From an uncultured Aliivibrio sp. (GTDB lineage Bacteria; Pseudomonadota; Gammaproteobacteria; Enterobacterales; Vibrionaceae), in assembly GCF_946479765.1 (NCBI RefSeq), contig NZ_CAMLHO010000014.1, positions 17,040 through 81,039 of the forward strand: 64,000 nucleotides of DNA, given 5' to 3'. Positions 45,688 to 56,102 of the stretch are shown here, in pieces. The first letter of the stretch is position 1; each line of letters begins with the position of its first letter. The notes under the pieces are model-generated. The model had not been told where the DNA came from, did no database searches, and saw only the letters and a list, made by a program, of their open reading frames with translations. A program made the position numbers and the translations under genes.

Positions 45688-45696
45688 AAGTATATC

Positions 45697-45969
45697 TTAG
45701 TTCACTGATTCTTTCAGCGCTTTACCTGCAACAAATGCTGGTACATTAGCCGCTTTAATCTGAATCTCATCGCCAGTCTTAGGATTGCGACCTGTACGAG
45801 CTGCACGGTGATTTACTTTAAACGTACCGAAGCCAATAAGTTGAACCTGTTCGCCATCTTTAAGTGCGCCAGTTACGCCTTCTAGAGTCGCTTCAAGAGC
45901 TGCTTTTGCTTGTGCTTTTGATAGGTCTGCTTTTTCAGCAATAGCATCAATTAACTGGGTTTTATTCAT
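45697..45969 (-). CDS. hupA: DNA-binding protein HU-alpha
   Basis: Small basic nucleoid protein that bends DNA as a dimer. It has 90 residues, as in E. coli. The beta-arm segment [18 protein letters not shown] holds the intercalating Pro, and the N-terminus [26 protein letters not shown] is the canonical start. GGGAAACCC-type sequence precedes the ATG. It sits between the CNNM gene (divergent) and DUF1481, the conserved order around yjaG-hupA-yjaH. Confidence 0.97.
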   Translation of the reverse strand: MNKTQLIDAIAEKADLSKAQAKAALEATLEGVTGALKDGEQVQLIGFGTFKVNHRAARTGRNPKTGDEIQIKAANVPAFVAGKALKESVN

Positions 45970-46189
45970 TAGGGTTTCCCTTCTATTTTTTTAAAATCCC
46001 CTTCACTCTAATGCATAAAGACCCTATCTGGCAAAGGTTTGTCGCGCTTCTTGCTACAGAATGCGGGTTCTTTAGGCACAAACTGAGTAACGTCTCACAA
46101 TTTGTTACTGTTTTTCATTTCTGAGTCATTGTATTTTGGTCAATCAGCACCCATTTTATAAGGGCTTGCTTACTTTTTTGAGATTAATA

Positions 46190-47251
46190 ATGTTTATTTT
46201 ATCCATCTATATCGCCATTTCTATTAGCGTATCTTTCATTTGTTCTGTTCTTGAGGCTATTTTACTTAGTATTAGTCCAAGTTATTTAGCCAAAATGCGT
46301 CAGGAAAATCACCCTGCTGCGGAAAGATTAACGAAACTTAAAAATAATGTAGATCGTCCTTTAGCGTCTATTTTAACGCTAAACACTATCGCCCATACTG
46401 CTGGAGCTGCTGCATCTGGTGCTCAGGCCTCTATTGTTTTTGGTAGTGAATGGTTAGGCGTATTCTCAGCGTTCTTAACGTTCGCTATCCTATTATTCTC
46501 AGAGATCGTACCTAAAACGATTGGTGCAACTTACTGGCGTCAATTAGCTCCAATGGCGGCAAAAATGCTTTATTGGATGGTGTTGTTATTAACCCCAGTT
46601 GTATGGGCATCAGAACAATTAACTAAACGCTTAGCTCGTGGGCACCAAGCGCCAAAACTAAGAGATGAAATTGCAGCCATGGCAACACTTGCAAAAGAGA
46701 ATGGTGAATTCGCTGAAGGTGAATCTAAAATATTAACCAACATCTTAAATATTAAAGATGTCCCAGTGACTCAAGTAATGACACCAAGAACCGTATTGTT
46801 TCGCGTAAATGCTGAAATGAAGGTTGAAGACTTCCTAAAAGAACACATGGATACGCCATTCTCACGTCCTTTAGTCTATAGCGAAAACAGTGATAATATT
46901 ATTGGTTTTACACACCGACTAGAATTGTTCTCTGCAATGCATGAAGGTCACGGTAAGAACCCTCTAGGCTCTATCATGCGCCCTATTCAGATAGTCATTA
47001 GTACGTCTACCTTACCAAAAGCATTTGAACACTTAATGAAGCACAGAGCGCAACTTGCTCTTGTTATTGATGAGTATGGTACGGTTCAAGGTTTACTAAC
47101 CCTTGAGGATATATTTGAGTACATGGTTGGCGAAGAAATTATTGATGAAGCTGACAAAACTACAGATATGCAGCAACTTGCTCAACAGCGTTGGACAAAT
47201 TGGAAAACGAAACACGGTGTGATTGATAATACAGACAAAGAAGAACACTAA
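46190..47251 (+). CDS. CNNM/DUF21 and CBS-domain membrane protein
   Basis: A 353-residue inner-membrane protein. Residues 1-170 are the DUF21/CNNM membrane domain (three to four helices, FSEIVPKTIGATYW motif), and residues about 195-330 are a paired CBS domain (VTQVMTPRTVLFRV, LALVIDEYGTVQGLLTLEDIFEYMVGEEI). Relatives transport or sense Mg2+/Co2+, but the ion here is not known; it lacks the C-terminal CorC_HlyC domain of longer family members. ATG 46190 is chosen over a start at 46136 because the first helix then begins at residue 2, and GAGA precedes it. Confidence 0.88.
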   Translation: MFILSIYIAISISVSFICSVLEAILLSISPSYLAKMRQENHPAAERLTKLKNNVDRPLASILTLNTIAHTAGAAASGAQASIVFGSEWLGVFSAFLTFAILLFSEIVPKTIGATYWRQLAPMAAKMLYWMVLLLTPVVWASEQLTKRLARGHQAPKLRDEIAAMATLAKENGEFAEGESKILTNILNIKDVPVTQVMTPRTVLFRVNAEMKVEDFLKEHMDTPFSRPLVYSENSDNIIGFTHRLELFSAMHEGHGKNPLGSIMRPIQIVISTSTLPKAFEHLMKHRAQLALVIDEYGTVQGLLTLEDIFEYMVGEEIIDEADKTTDMQQLAQQRWTNWKTKHGVIDNTDKEEH

Positions 47252-47312
47252 ATAAGTTCACACAATAACTATTAAAGGTGTTAGCAAGCCCCTTTAGATA
47301 AATATAAAAAAA

Positions 47313-47337
47313 CCGATGAATTATCATCGGTTTTTTT
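47313..47337. terminator. Bidirectional terminator after the CNNM gene
   Basis: CCGATGA (47313-47319) with TCATCGG (47324-47330), A-run left and T-run right, between convergent genes. Confidence 0.93.
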
Positions 47338-47352
47338 ATATGAGAACAAAAA

Positions 47353-47946
47353 TTAATATTGCAGCTCTAAGCCAATATTACTTACATTTTCATCTCTTAA
47401 TTCTTGGCGTAGATCTTTAATCAAATCAATATCACGCTCTTCAGCTTCACGCAGTGGTCGGAAGATGGCCCATTGAACATCCCACTCTTCACAAATCACT
47501 TCGATCTCTTTTTGATTCTCATCAGTAACTTCTTCACCAGTTTGTGCTTCAACCAACTGAGCAACTGTTGTTACTGATAGTTGACTAACTTTAAACATAG
47601 CGTCTTCTAATACATCGCGATCTAAGATCCCGTGTAAGAAAGTAGATAATGCCACACATGCATCAATAGCAGGGTAAGTTAGATAAATTGAATCATCATT
47701 TACCTCAGGGATCATTTCTTCTAGTTTTTCTAATTGACGTTCAAAATTAATCTTGGCATTTTTAACGGTCAATAGCTCCCAAATGCTATCTAGAATAACT
47801 CGATAAGTTTGAGGCTCTGCAAAGCCTGTTGCCTTACAATAATGCGCGTAGTTTGGATACATACGTTCACATAAAGAAGCCATAAAAGTTATTTGTTGCC
47901 ATGGTTCAAATTTTTCTAAACGAACTTGGATAGGATTGCGTAACAT
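47353..47946 (-). CDS. DUF416 family protein (YjaG-like)
   Basis: A 197-residue cytoplasmic protein of unknown function, matching the E. coli YjaG length (196) and neighbourhood near hupA and hemE. Recognisable family sequence: FEPWQQITFMASLCERMYPNY at the start and YPAIDACVALSTFLHG in the middle. It is mostly helical and acidic at the C-terminus. No catalytic motif is visible. It has a shared terminator at its 3' end with the CNNM gene. Confidence 0.9.
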   Translation of the reverse strand: MLRNPIQVRLEKFEPWQQITFMASLCERMYPNYAHYCKATGFAEPQTYRVILDSIWELLTVKNAKINFERQLEKLEEMIPEVNDDSIYLTYPAIDACVALSTFLHGILDRDVLEDAMFKVSQLSVTTVAQLVEAQTGEEVTDENQKEIEVICEEWDVQWAIFRPLREAEERDIDLIKDLRQELRDENVSNIGLELQY

Positions 47947-48017
47947 ATACGATTCTACACTATAAAAAAATGACGCTTTAAGTGTACTTGATAACCACGA
48001 ATGACAAAAGGAAGGTT

Positions 48018-48267
48018 ATGAATAAATTACTTATCATTTCAAAAGAAAAAGATAAATACATCTCACTTTTTGAGTAATCAGATCTTCCTGATCTTAAAAT
48101 TTGTCATAATCTAAAAAAAGCTGACATTATTCTTGCCGATCCACTACTAATTATTGTGACCCCGTACATTGCTGCAATAAGTTTCCCTGAATAAGTTTTC
48201 GAGCAGTTTTCTATTAACTATCTACGCCGGCGTGATGAATTTAGTCGATTTTGATAAGGGGTATTAA
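48018..48267 (+). pseudogene. Gutted D-2-hydroxyacid dehydrogenase pseudogene (GhrA-like)
   Basis: The frame from 48018, with ribosome site GGAAGG, reads MNKLLIISKEKDKYISLFE, then TAA (48075-48077), then SDLPDLKICHNLKKADIILADPLL, matching the N-terminus of GhrA-type dehydrogenases. It jumps directly to the family's C-terminus, VTPYIAAISFPE, then a second TAA (48192-48194) and VFEQFSINYLRRRDEF. A frameshift there is needed to recover the natural end NLVDFDKGY-stop (48238-48267). So the middle ~230 codons, including the NAD-binding core, are deleted and two stops plus one shift have accumulated. Confidence 0.8.
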
Positions 48268-48274
48268 TAAATAA

Positions 48275-48300
48275 TAAAGCCTGTAAATTTACAGGCTTTA
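48275..48300. terminator. Palindromic terminator
   Basis: TAAAGCCTGTAAA/TTTACAGGCTTTA is a perfect 26-bp palindrome ending in T-rich sequence on both strands, between the pseudogene and the TerB-fold gene. Confidence 0.75.
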
Positions 48301-48306
48301 ATCGCA

Positions 48307-48759
48307 TTATTTTTTTGGTTCAGCAGATAATTTTGCACGAATAAACTCTAAATGATTTAGATAAATCAAATCTGCAACTTGACGAATAACCGCCTCTTCC
48401 ATCGGCTCAATCACGCCATCAGCATAGGCAACTGACCACATCGCTTCTATTAATTCATAACGTTCTTGTGGCATTAACTCACGAAGTTTAGTGGTAAATT
48501 CATAAAGAGAAACAGACGCTTTACTCTTACTTATCGCTTGAATTAATAATTGCTGAGCTTGTTCTTTATTGATATCAAGTAGCTTCATAAGCAACTGAAG
48601 TTTCGCCTCATCTTCTCTTTGATCACTTTGATGATCCGCTCTAGAGACTTCACACAACAAAGATGCCATCGCTAAATGCATAGAAGCAATATCTGTCGCT
48701 CCACTATCTGCCCCATCATGTATCACTTTTCGCAATAAGGTTTGTAATTTCTTAAACAT
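48307..48759 (-). CDS. TerB-fold protein
   Basis: A 150-residue helical protein with the TerB/DjlA-N type acidic repeats: CEVSRADHQSDQREDEAKLQ and later MWSVAYADGVIEPMEEAVIRQVADLI. These two half-repeats resemble the metal-binding motif of TerB. No other ter genes are nearby, so tellurite resistance is not supported; single TerB-like proteins are common housekeeping genes of unknown role. It lies between the dehydrogenase relic and hemE on the minus strand. Confidence 0.85.
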   Translation of the reverse strand: MFKKLQTLLRKVIHDGADSGATDIASMHLAMASLLCEVSRADHQSDQREDEAKLQLLMKLLDINKEQAQQLLIQAISKSKASVSLYEFTTKLRELMPQERYELIEAMWSVAYADGVIEPMEEAVIRQVADLIYLNHLEFIRAKLSAEPKK

Positions 48760-48846
48760 AATGACCTCTTTATTTATTTCCTAATTATATCAATGCTATT
48801 AATTAGATGACTTATTTTTATGACAACAAAAGTATAGCTCTGTTCC

Positions 48847-48878
48847 AATAAAAAAGGAGACTGCAATGAGTCTCCTTT
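48847..48878 (-). terminator. Intrinsic terminator after hemE
   Basis: AAAGGAGACT (48853-48862) pairs with AGTCTCCTTT (48869-48878); on the minus strand the T-run extends to 48851. Confidence 0.92.
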
Positions 48879-48904
48879 GGTGGTTAAATCTTTAAACTAA
48901 GATT

Positions 48905-49972
48905 TTATTTATGGTATGGCTTAGATAAGTCATGTACTGCTTCTACGAACACACCTGCATTTTCAGGCGGAACATCTAAGTGAATACCGTGGCCTAAGTT
49001 AAATACGTGGCCTGTTCCTTCATTACCAAAACCTTCAAGAATAGTGCTGACTTCTTGGCGAATACGCTCAGGTTGTGCATAAAGGATTGATGGGTCCATG
49101 TTACCTTGCAGAGCAACTTTATCACCAACACGTTTCTTCGCATCAGCAATATTGATTGTCCAATCCAGACCAATTGCATCACAACCTGTTGCTGCAATTT
49201 GCTCTAACCACATTCCACCATTCTTAGTGAACAGAGTTACAGGAACACGACGACCTTCATTTTCACGAATCAATGCATCTACAATTTTATGCATATAACG
49301 TAATGAGAACTCGTTATAATCACGAGGTGTTAATACACCGCCCCATGTATCAAATACCATTACCGATTGTGCACCGGCTTTAATTTGTGCATTCAAATAT
49401 TCAATAACCGTATCAGCTAGTTTGTCTAACAATAGGTGTAGTGTTGCAGGCTCTGCATACATCATTTTTTTGATTTTAGTAAATGCTTTTGAGCTTCCAC
49501 CTTCAACCATGTATGTCGCTAATGTCCAAGGACTACCAGAGAAACCAATTAGTGGCACTTCACCTTTAAGATCTTTACGGATCTGACGTACTGCATTCAT
49601 TACATATTGCAGCTCGCCTTCAGGATCTGGAATGCCAATTTTATCTACATCAGCTTTACAAGTGATTGGGCGTGAAAATTTAGGGCCTTCACCGGCTTCA
49701 AAATACAAACCTAGTCCCATCGCATCAGGGATTGTCAGGATATCTGAGAATAAAATTGCAGCATCTAGAGGAAAACGACGTAAAGGCTGAAGTGTTACTT
49801 CTGAAGCAAGCTCTGCATTTTTACACAGAGACATAAAATCACCGGCTTCTGCACGTGTTGCTTTATATTCTGGAAGGTAACGACCAGCTTGGCGCATCAT
49901 CCAAACTGGTGTGTAATCTACTGGTTGCTTTAATAACGCACGTAAATAGCGGTCATTTTTTAATTCTGTCAT
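48905..49972 (-). CDS. hemE: Uroporphyrinogen decarboxylase
   Basis: Removes four carboxyl groups from uroporphyrinogen III to give coproporphyrinogen III in heme synthesis. The 355 residues match E. coli HemE (354). Signature 1 is [15 protein letters not shown], with the substrate-binding Arg; signature 2 is [17 protein letters not shown]. The catalytic Asp lies in [16 protein letters not shown] and the end segment [15 protein letters not shown] is intact. It is downstream of nudC and rsd in reverse orientation, the conserved rsd-nudC-hemE neighbourhood. Confidence 0.97.
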   Translation of the reverse strand: MTELKNDRYLRALLKQPVDYTPVWMMRQAGRYLPEYKATRAEAGDFMSLCKNAELASEVTLQPLRRFPLDAAILFSDILTIPDAMGLGLYFEAGEGPKFSRPITCKADVDKIGIPDPEGELQYVMNAVRQIRKDLKGEVPLIGFSGSPWTLATYMVEGGSSKAFTKIKKMMYAEPATLHLLLDKLADTVIEYLNAQIKAGAQSVMVFDTWGGVLTPRDYNEFSLRYMHKIVDALIRENEGRRVPVTLFTKNGGMWLEQIAATGCDAIGLDWTINIADAKKRVGDKVALQGNMDPSILYAQPERIRQEVSTILEGFGNEGTGHVFNLGHGIHLDVPPENAGVFVEAVHDLSKPYHK

Positions 49973-50092
49973 GATCTTTCCTCGTATTATATCCCGCTAT
50001 TGTAGCATTCAATTTGATGAACAAAAGCCCACCTTTGCTATCAAGATCATATTTAACCCAATCTTCTATATTTCACATAGCCTGAGTTTTTA

Positions 50093-50884
50093 TCAGAGCG
50101 TCGATTGATGAATGCTCTTGCTTCCGTTAATTTCATCAAGCGTCGATTCTATTAGCAATCTTGCTATCGTTCCTTTTGGTGCGAGTTCTGGCAAATTCTC
50201 TTGATAATACCAATCTGCTTTTATCAACTCATTGGGATCAACTTTTATCTCTCCTGAATCATAATCGGCCATATATCCCATCATAAGACTCGAAGGGAAT
50301 GCCCAAGGCTGACTTCCCACATAGCGGATATTTTTTATTTTAATGCCTGTTTCTTCAAACACTTCACGCTCAACCGCCATTTCTAACGTTTCACCAACCT
50401 CAACAAAACCCGCTAATACGGTGAATAGTCCACCTTTATGTCTTTGATGTTGAGCTAATAAAATGGTGTCGTCTTTACGGATCGCAACAATAATTGAGGG
50501 GAATATTCGGGGGTAATGTAACTTACGACACTCATTACATTGCATTGCTATTTGATTAAGGTTGAGCTGGGTTCGACCACCACATTGAGGACAAAAGCGA
50601 AATTCACGAGCCATAAAACCATATTGAATGGCTTTGCTTATCATTAAAAAAAGAGACTCTTTAACCAGTAGTAACTCTCTTAAATTAGTGAATTGTACCG
50701 TTTGTTCTATGTGCTCGTCGTTCAACCACATAACGGGATAACCTTCATGGTTTCCAATACATATCGCACTATCAAAAGGTAAGCTTAAATTAACTGCACT
50801 GCCACAAGGAAGACCGCTTTCCTCTAACCAAACCATAGAATCATTTACGACACACCAATACGCTTTTGTATGTTGGTTTAACAT
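50093..50884 (-). CDS. nudC: NAD(+) diphosphatase / RNA deNADding enzyme NudC
   Basis: Nudix hydrolase that cleaves NAD(H) and removes the NAD cap from RNAs. It is 263 residues from the ATG at 50884 (257 in E. coli). A four-Cys zinc ribbon is seen (CPQCGG and [11 protein letters not shown]), then the Nudix box [22 protein letters not shown] and the NudC-specific [15 protein letters not shown] longer frame starts at 50926 but adds residues with no family match. It lies between hemE and rsd, divergent from rsd. Confidence 0.95.
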   Translation of the reverse strand: MLNQHTKAYWCVVNDSMVWLEESGLPCGSAVNLSLPFDSAICIGNHEGYPVMWLNDEHIEQTVQFTNLRELLLVKESLFLMISKAIQYGFMAREFRFCPQCGGRTQLNLNQIAMQCNECRKLHYPRIFPSIIVAIRKDDTILLAQHQRHKGGLFTVLAGFVEVGETLEMAVEREVFEETGIKIKNIRYVGSQPWAFPSSLMMGYMADYDSGEIKVDPNELIKADWYYQENLPELAPKGTIARLLIESTLDEINGSKSIHQSTL

Positions 50885-51045
50885 CTTTATCACAACCCTC
50901 TTGCAGCAATCAATATTTACTGGCAATCTTAATAAACATAATAATGAGTGTATACCCTAGTAATTATTACTGAAACCGCATTTTGATATTACTTAGGTAT
51001 TCATGTAAACGTTAGTTTATTGCTTGCAACTACAAGGATATCGTT

Positions 51046-51528
51046 ATGCTTACTAAACTAAATCAATTCCAAGAACAATGGGGGGGCAATGATGATGTTA
51101 TTGACCACTGGCTATCAACTCGCCAAGATTTATTGGTTAAATATTGTAAATTAGCAGGCCTTCCTCCATTTGATTCATCACCAACTTCTCTGCCTTCATT
51201 TTTGGCCATTCAATCTTTCACTCAGCATTTGATTGATTATATTTCAGAAGGTCATTTCAAAATATATAACATGGTTATGGCTAAATGGGATAGTACCGGA
51301 TTTTCTCCAACCGAGGAGATGAGCTCGCTTTATGCAAACATTACTAAAACGACAGATCCTATCCTCAATTTTACTGATAAATATGCAAAAGAAGATGAAG
51401 AACTGCTGCTTTCTGACTTCGATAAAGACTTTTCTGCGCTAGGAGAGGTAATGGAGCTTCGATTCGAACTTGAAGATGGACTAATAGAACAAATTTCAAG
51501 CAGCCTATCCTATCCTCCAGGAGCGTAG
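51046..51528 (+). CDS. rsd: Regulator of sigma D, Rsd
   Basis: Anti-sigma factor that binds RpoD in stationary phase and shifts polymerase toward RpoS. The 160 residues (158 in E. coli) match over the conserved start (MLTKLNQFQEQWGG, then WLSTRQDLLVKYCKLAG) and LIDYISEGHFKIYNMV, with the C-terminal LGEVMELRFELEDGLI. AAGGATAT lies before the ATG. It is divergent from nudC and faces rpoC, so genes for the anti-sigma factor and polymerase subunits are neighbours. Confidence 0.95.
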   Translation: MLTKLNQFQEQWGGNDDVIDHWLSTRQDLLVKYCKLAGLPPFDSSPTSLPSFLAIQSFTQHLIDYISEGHFKIYNMVMAKWDSTGFSPTEEMSSLYANITKTTDPILNFTDKYAKEDEELLLSDFDKDFSALGEVMELRFELEDGLIEQISSSLSYPPGA

Positions 51529-51539
51529 CAGATAAAATA

Positions 51540-51574
51540 AGCGTTTAAATACACAACAGTTAAACGCTAATTTT
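51540..51574 (+). terminator. Hairpin after rsd
   Basis: AGCGTTTAA (51540-51548) with TTAAACGCT (51560-51568), then AATTTTA. A moderate terminator for rsd. Confidence 0.6.
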
Positions 51575-51576
51575 AC

Positions 51577-51760
51577 TCATTTACAAAATCTGATTAGTTT
51601 CTGAGGCATACTTAATAAATATTGGGATTTACTGGCGTATAGGCAAGTGAGGGTTCTATCAATAGTCAATCCATCAATTTCATCTACTTTCTTGTTTTCT
51701 AACGGTTTAAGTGTGTATTGCTCAGTATTAATATTAGAACAGTAGCAGTTTAATAGTATA
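51577..51760 (-). other. Stretch between rsd and rpoC with an open but startless frame
   Basis: About 180 bases with a minus-strand frame of some 60 codons that contains no good start and no ribosome site. It begins with a short hydrophobic stretch and two Cys (LLNCYCSN) and ends LSMPQKLIRFCK. It may be the relic of a small lipoprotein gene, or chance. Confidence 0.3.
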
Positions 51761-51787
51761 AAAAAAGCCCTGCATTTCTGCAGGGCT
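51760..51787 (-). terminator. Terminator of the rpoBC transcript
   Basis: AGCCCTGCA (51766-51774) with TGCAGGGCT (51779-51787), 9 bp; on the minus strand a T-run follows. It lies 27 bases after the rpoC stop. Confidence 0.95.
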
Positions 51788-51813
51788 TTTTATTCAGCGT
51801 ATATCGAAATTAA

Positions 51814-54800
51814 TTACTCTTCAGAAGAGAAACCTGCATTCAATAGTGCAGCTAAGTTATCAGTTGCTTCTTCAGCAGAAGGCGCAACTTTCGCTGCCAT
51901 TTTCGCTGCTGCTTTTTGCTTTTGACGTGCTTGGTGGTATGCGAAACCTGTACCCGCTGGAATTAGACGACCAACGATTACATTTTCTTTCAGACCACGT
52001 AGCTCATCACGCTTACCAGAAACCGCAGCTTCAGTAAGCACGCGCGTCGTTTCTTGGAACGATGCAGCAGAGATGAACGACTCAGTAGCAAGAGACGCTT
52101 TAGTAATACCAAGTAGATCACGGCCAAAACGAGCAGGTTGCTTGCCTTCTGCTTCAAGCAGACGGTTTGCAATTGTCACGTTAGCGAATTCCAGTTGCTC
52201 ACCTTCAAGGAAAGTAGAGTCACCAGAATGTGTAATCGTACACTTACGTAGCATTTGACGAACGATAGTTTCAATGTGCTTATCGTTAATCTTAACGCCT
52301 TGTAAGCGGTAAACTTCTTGAACTTCGTTAGTGATGTATTCAGTCACTGCGTGGATACCACGTAAACGTAGGATATCGTGCGGAGTTTCTGGACCATCAG
52401 AGATAACATCGCCACGTTCAACTTTATCACCATCAAAGATGTTAAGTTGACGGTGTTTATGAATCATTTCTTCATAAACTTCGTTGTTATCGTCACGAGT
52501 GATCAATAAGCGTACTTTACCTTTAGTTTCTTTACCAAACGCAACAATACCTGCGTGCTCAGCAAGAATCGCTGGCTCTTTAGGTTTACGAGCTTCAAAC
52601 AAGTCCGCAACGCGTGGAAGACCACCGGTAATATCTTTAGTACCACTTGACGCTTGAGGAATACGAGCTAGTGTTTCACCGATACCTACGTTACCGCCAT
52701 CTGCAAGGTTAACAATCGCCTTACCAGGTAGGAAGTATTGTGCTGGCATTTCAGTGCCAGGGATCATGATGTCACGACCATTCGCATCAACAAGTTTCAC
52801 TGTTGGACGCATGTCTTTACCAGCAGAAGCTCGCTCAGCCGCATCAAGGATAACAATTGAAGATAGACCTGTTAACTCATCAGTCTGAGTTGTGATTGTC
52901 ACACCATCAATCATGTCCATGAATTGAACTTGACCTTGTACTTCTGTGATGATTGGCATTGTATGCGGGTCCCAAGCAGCGATTTTATCGCCTTGAACCA
53001 CTGCATCACCATCTTTCTTAGAAAGAATAGTACCGTAAGATAGCTTGTAACTTTCTTTCGTACGGCCATGCCCATCAATAACAGTCAGTTGAGATGCACG
53101 AGAAGTAATAACTAAGTTGCCTTCGTTATTTGTTACGTGCTTAGCATTATGAAGTTTAATCGAACCAGTCGTTTTAACTTGAATACTGTTGTCTGCTGCT
53201 GCCGTAGATGCCGCACCACCGATGTGGAACGTACGCATTGTTAGCTGTGTACCAGGTTCACCGATTGATTGAGCAGCGATAACACCTACTGACTCACCTT
53301 GGTTTACCATGTGGCCACGCGCCAAGTCACGACCATAACAGTTTGCACAACAACCGAAGTCAGCTTCACAACTTACAACTGAACGTACTTTAATTTGGTC
53401 AACTGAGTTTTCTTCAACAATTTGACACTGCTTCTCATCAAGAAGCGTGTTACGTTGAAGAAGGATCTCATCAGTACCTGGCTTCAATACATCTTCAGCA
53501 ACTACACGACCTAGAACACGTTCATGTAGAGGTTCTTTAACATCACCGCCTTCAATTAGAGGCATCATGGTAACACCTTCAAGTGTTCCACAGTCATCTA
53601 AATGAACAACTACATCTTGAGCAACGTCTACTAAACGACGAGTCAGGTAACCTGAGTTCGCTGTTTTAAGTGCAGTATCGGCAAGACCTTTACGCGCACC
53701 GTGCGTTGAGATGAAGTATTGGTTTACGTTTAGACCTTCACGGAAGTTTGCCGTGATCGGTGTTTCGATGATTGAACCATCCGGTTTCGCCATCAGACCA
53801 CGCATACCTGCAAGCTGACGAATCTGAGCTGCAGAACCACGAGCACCTGAATCGGCCATCATGTAAACGCTGTTAAACGATTCTTGTTGCTCTTCTTCAC
53901 CATCACGGTTAAGCACAGTTTCTGAAGACAAGTTATCCATCATCTCTTTAGCAACTTGTTCGTTCGTTGCTGCCCAGATATCGATAACTTTGTTGTAACG
54001 TTCGCCCGCAGTTACAAGACCAGATTGGTATTGTTCTTGGATTTGCTTAACTTCTTCTTCCGCTTCAGCTACTTTCGTGTACTTAGCGTCAGGAATAACC
54101 ATGTCATCGATACCAACAGACGCACCAGACAATGCTGCGTATGCGAAACCTGTGTACATGATTTGGTCAGCAAACACTACTGTGTCTTTAGAACCAAGAG
54201 TACGGTATGCCTCATTTAGTAGGTTAGAGATTTGCTTCTTACCTAACTTCTGGTTAATGATGCTGTAAGGTAGACCTTCAGGAACGATCTGCCATAGCAT
54301 TGCACGACCAACAGTCGTATCAACCAGTTTAGTTTCACGAGTTTCAATACCGTTTTCATCACGAAGAACTTCTGTGATTCGAACTTTAACGCGAGCATGT
54401 AACTCTGCACAACCTGTACGGTATGCTTTTTCAGCTTCAGCAAAACCTTCAAGGTACATGCCTTCGCCTTTCGCGTTAATTCTGTCACGTGTCATATAGT
54501 ACAGACCTAATACAACATCCTGAGAAGGAACGATGATTGGGTCACCTGATGCTGGCGACAGAATGTTATTCGTCGACATCATTAGGGTACGTGCTTCTAA
54601 TTGAGCTTCCAGAGTTAGAGGTACGTGTACCGCCATCTGGTCACCATCGAAGTCGGCGTTATATGCCGCACACACAAGCGGGTGAAGCTGAATCGCTTTA
54701 CCTTCGATTAGTACTGGTTCAAACGCTTGAATACCAAGACGGTGAAGTGTTGGTGCACGGTTAAGCAGTACTGGGTGTTCACGAATTACGTCATCTAGGA

Positions 54801-56031
54801 TATCCCAAACAATCGCTTCTTCACGCTCTACCATTTTCTTAGCAGCTTTGATTGTCGTAGCAAGACCACGACCTTCTAATTTGCTGTAGATAAATGGTTT
54901 AAATAGTTCAAGTGCCATCTTCTTAGGAAGACCACACTGATGTAGACGAAGGTATGGACCTACTGTAATTACAGAACGACCAGAGTAGTCTACACGTTTA
55001 CCAAGCAAGTTCTGACGGAAACGACCTTGTTTACCCTTGATCATATCAGCAAGAGATTTCAAAGGACGTTTGTTAGAACCTGTAATCGCACGACCACGAC
55101 GACCGTTATCAAGCAGCGCATCCACAGACTCTTGCAGCATACGTTTTTCGTTACGTACAATGATGTCTGGTGCAGCTAGGTCTAAAAGACGCTTCAAACG
55201 GTTGTTACGGTTAATCACACGACGGTATAAGTCATTTAGATCAGACGTAGCAAAACGACCGCCATCTAGTGGTACTAGAGGACGAAGATCTGGCGGAAGA
55301 ACAGGTAGAACAGTTAAGATCATCCATTCTGGATTATTACCAGATTGAACAAATGCTTCTACAAGTTTCAAACGCTTAGTCAGCTTCTTACGTTTTGTTT
55401 CAGAGTTAGTTGTTTCTAACTCTTCACGCATGTTCTCGATTTCAGCTTGCATGTCCATTGAACCAAGCAAGTCTTTAATCGCTTCTGCACCCATCTTAGC
55501 TGTGAATTCGTCACCAAATTCTTCTAGCTTATCAAGATACTCTTCTTCTGAAAGAAGTTGACTGCGCTCTAAATCAGTCATACCTGGCTCTGTAACCACA
55601 TATGATTCAAAGTAAAGTACACGTTCGATATCACGTAGAGGAATGTCCATTAACAAACCAATACGAGATGGAAGTGACTTAAGGAACCAGATGTGTGCAA
55701 CAGGAGACGCAAGTTCAATGTGGCCCATACGGTCACGACGAACTTTAGTTTGCGTTACTTCTACGCCACATTTTTCACAGATAACACCACGGTGCTTCAG
55801 GCGCTTATATTTACCACATAAGCACTCGTAGTCTTTAACTGGGCCAAAGATACGTGCACAGAAAAGACCGTCACGTTCTGGCTTAAAGGTACGATAGTTG
55901 ATTGTTTCTGGCTTTTTAACTTCACCAAAAGACCATGAACGAATTTGGTCAGGTGAAGCAAGACCGATTTTGATTGCATCAAATTCTTCAGTCTTATGTT
56001 GTGCTTTCAGAAACTTTAATAAGTCTTTCAC
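51814..56031 (-). CDS. rpoC: RNA polymerase beta' subunit
   Basis: The largest core subunit; with beta it forms the active-site cleft. The 1405 residues compare with 1407 in E. coli. The first zinc-binding module ([20 protein letters not shown]), the catalytic NADFDGDQM with the three Mg-binding Asp, the bridge-helix region ([17 protein letters not shown]) and the second zinc site ([11 protein letters not shown]) are all present. The N-terminus [26 protein letters not shown] matches E. coli. It follows rpoB by 71 bases that contain a terminator-like hairpin, with AGGAGCC before the start. Confidence 0.98.
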   Translation of the reverse strand: MKDLLKFLKAQHKTEEFDAIKIGLASPDQIRSWSFGEVKKPETINYRTFKPERDGLFCARIFGPVKDYECLCGKYKRLKHRGVICEKCGVEVTQTKVRRDRMGHIELASPVAHIWFLKSLPSRIGLLMDIPLRDIERVLYFESYVVTEPGMTDLERSQLLSEEEYLDKLEEFGDEFTAKMGAEAIKDLLGSMDMQAEIENMREELETTNSETKRKKLTKRLKLVEAFVQSGNNPEWMILTVLPVLPPDLRPLVPLDGGRFATSDLNDLYRRVINRNNRLKRLLDLAAPDIIVRNEKRMLQESVDALLDNGRRGRAITGSNKRPLKSLADMIKGKQGRFRQNLLGKRVDYSGRSVITVGPYLRLHQCGLPKKMALELFKPFIYSKLEGRGLATTIKAAKKMVEREEAIVWDILDDVIREHPVLLNRAPTLHRLGIQAFEPVLIEGKAIQLHPLVCAAYNADFDGDQMAVHVPLTLEAQLEARTLMMSTNNILSPASGDPIIVPSQDVVLGLYYMTRDRINAKGEGMYLEGFAEAEKAYRTGCAELHARVKVRITEVLRDENGIETRETKLVDTTVGRAMLWQIVPEGLPYSIINQKLGKKQISNLLNEAYRTLGSKDTVVFADQIMYTGFAYAALSGASVGIDDMVIPDAKYTKVAEAEEEVKQIQEQYQSGLVTAGERYNKVIDIWAATNEQVAKEMMDNLSSETVLNRDGEEEQQESFNSVYMMADSGARGSAAQIRQLAGMRGLMAKPDGSIIETPITANFREGLNVNQYFISTHGARKGLADTALKTANSGYLTRRLVDVAQDVVVHLDDCGTLEGVTMMPLIEGGDVKEPLHERVLGRVVAEDVLKPGTDEILLQRNTLLDEKQCQIVEENSVDQIKVRSVVSCEADFGCCANCYGRDLARGHMVNQGESVGVIAAQSIGEPGTQLTMRTFHIGGAASTAAADNSIQVKTTGSIKLHNAKHVTNNEGNLVITSRASQLTVIDGHGRTKESYKLSYGTILSKKDGDAVVQGDKIAAWDPHTMPIITEVQGQVQFMDMIDGVTITTQTDELTGLSSIVILDAAERASAGKDMRPTVKLVDANGRDIMIPGTEMPAQYFLPGKAIVNLADGGNVGIGETLARIPQASSGTKDITGGLPRVADLFEARKPKEPAILAEHAGIVAFGKETKGKVRLLITRDDNNEVYEEMIHKHRQLNIFDGDKVERGDVISDGPETPHDILRLRGIHAVTEYITNEVQEVYRLQGVKINDKHIETIVRQMLRKCTITHSGDSTFLEGEQLEFANVTIANRLLEAEGKQPARFGRDLLGITKASLATESFISAASFQETTRVLTEAAVSGKRDELRGLKENVIVGRLIPAGTGFAYHQARQKQKAAAKMAAKVAPSAEEATDNLAALLNAGFSSEE

Positions 56032-56050
56032 ATTCGGCTCCTGTAAGGAG

Positions 56051-56075
56051 AAAAAAGGCGCTCGGCGAGCGCCTT
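56051..56075 (-). terminator. Terminator-like hairpin between rpoB and rpoC
   Basis: On the minus strand AAGGCGCTC (56067-56075) pairs perfectly with GAGCGCCTT (56055-56063) around loop GCC and runs into TTTTTT. It meets the textbook criteria for intrinsic termination but sits inside the essential rpoBC unit, 20 bases before the rpoC start. Confidence 0.85.
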
Positions 56076-56102
56076 ATATTCTACCGGACAATCTCAATGA
56101 GA

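Noticed and set aside
48307..48759. Tellurite-resistance locus
   Set aside because: Only a lone TerB-fold protein is present, with no terC, terD or terZ partners.
52073..52258. Open frames on the plus strand opposite rpoC and rpoB
   Set aside because: They are antisense shadows of strongly conserved coding sequence, with no ribosome sites and no sensible protein character.
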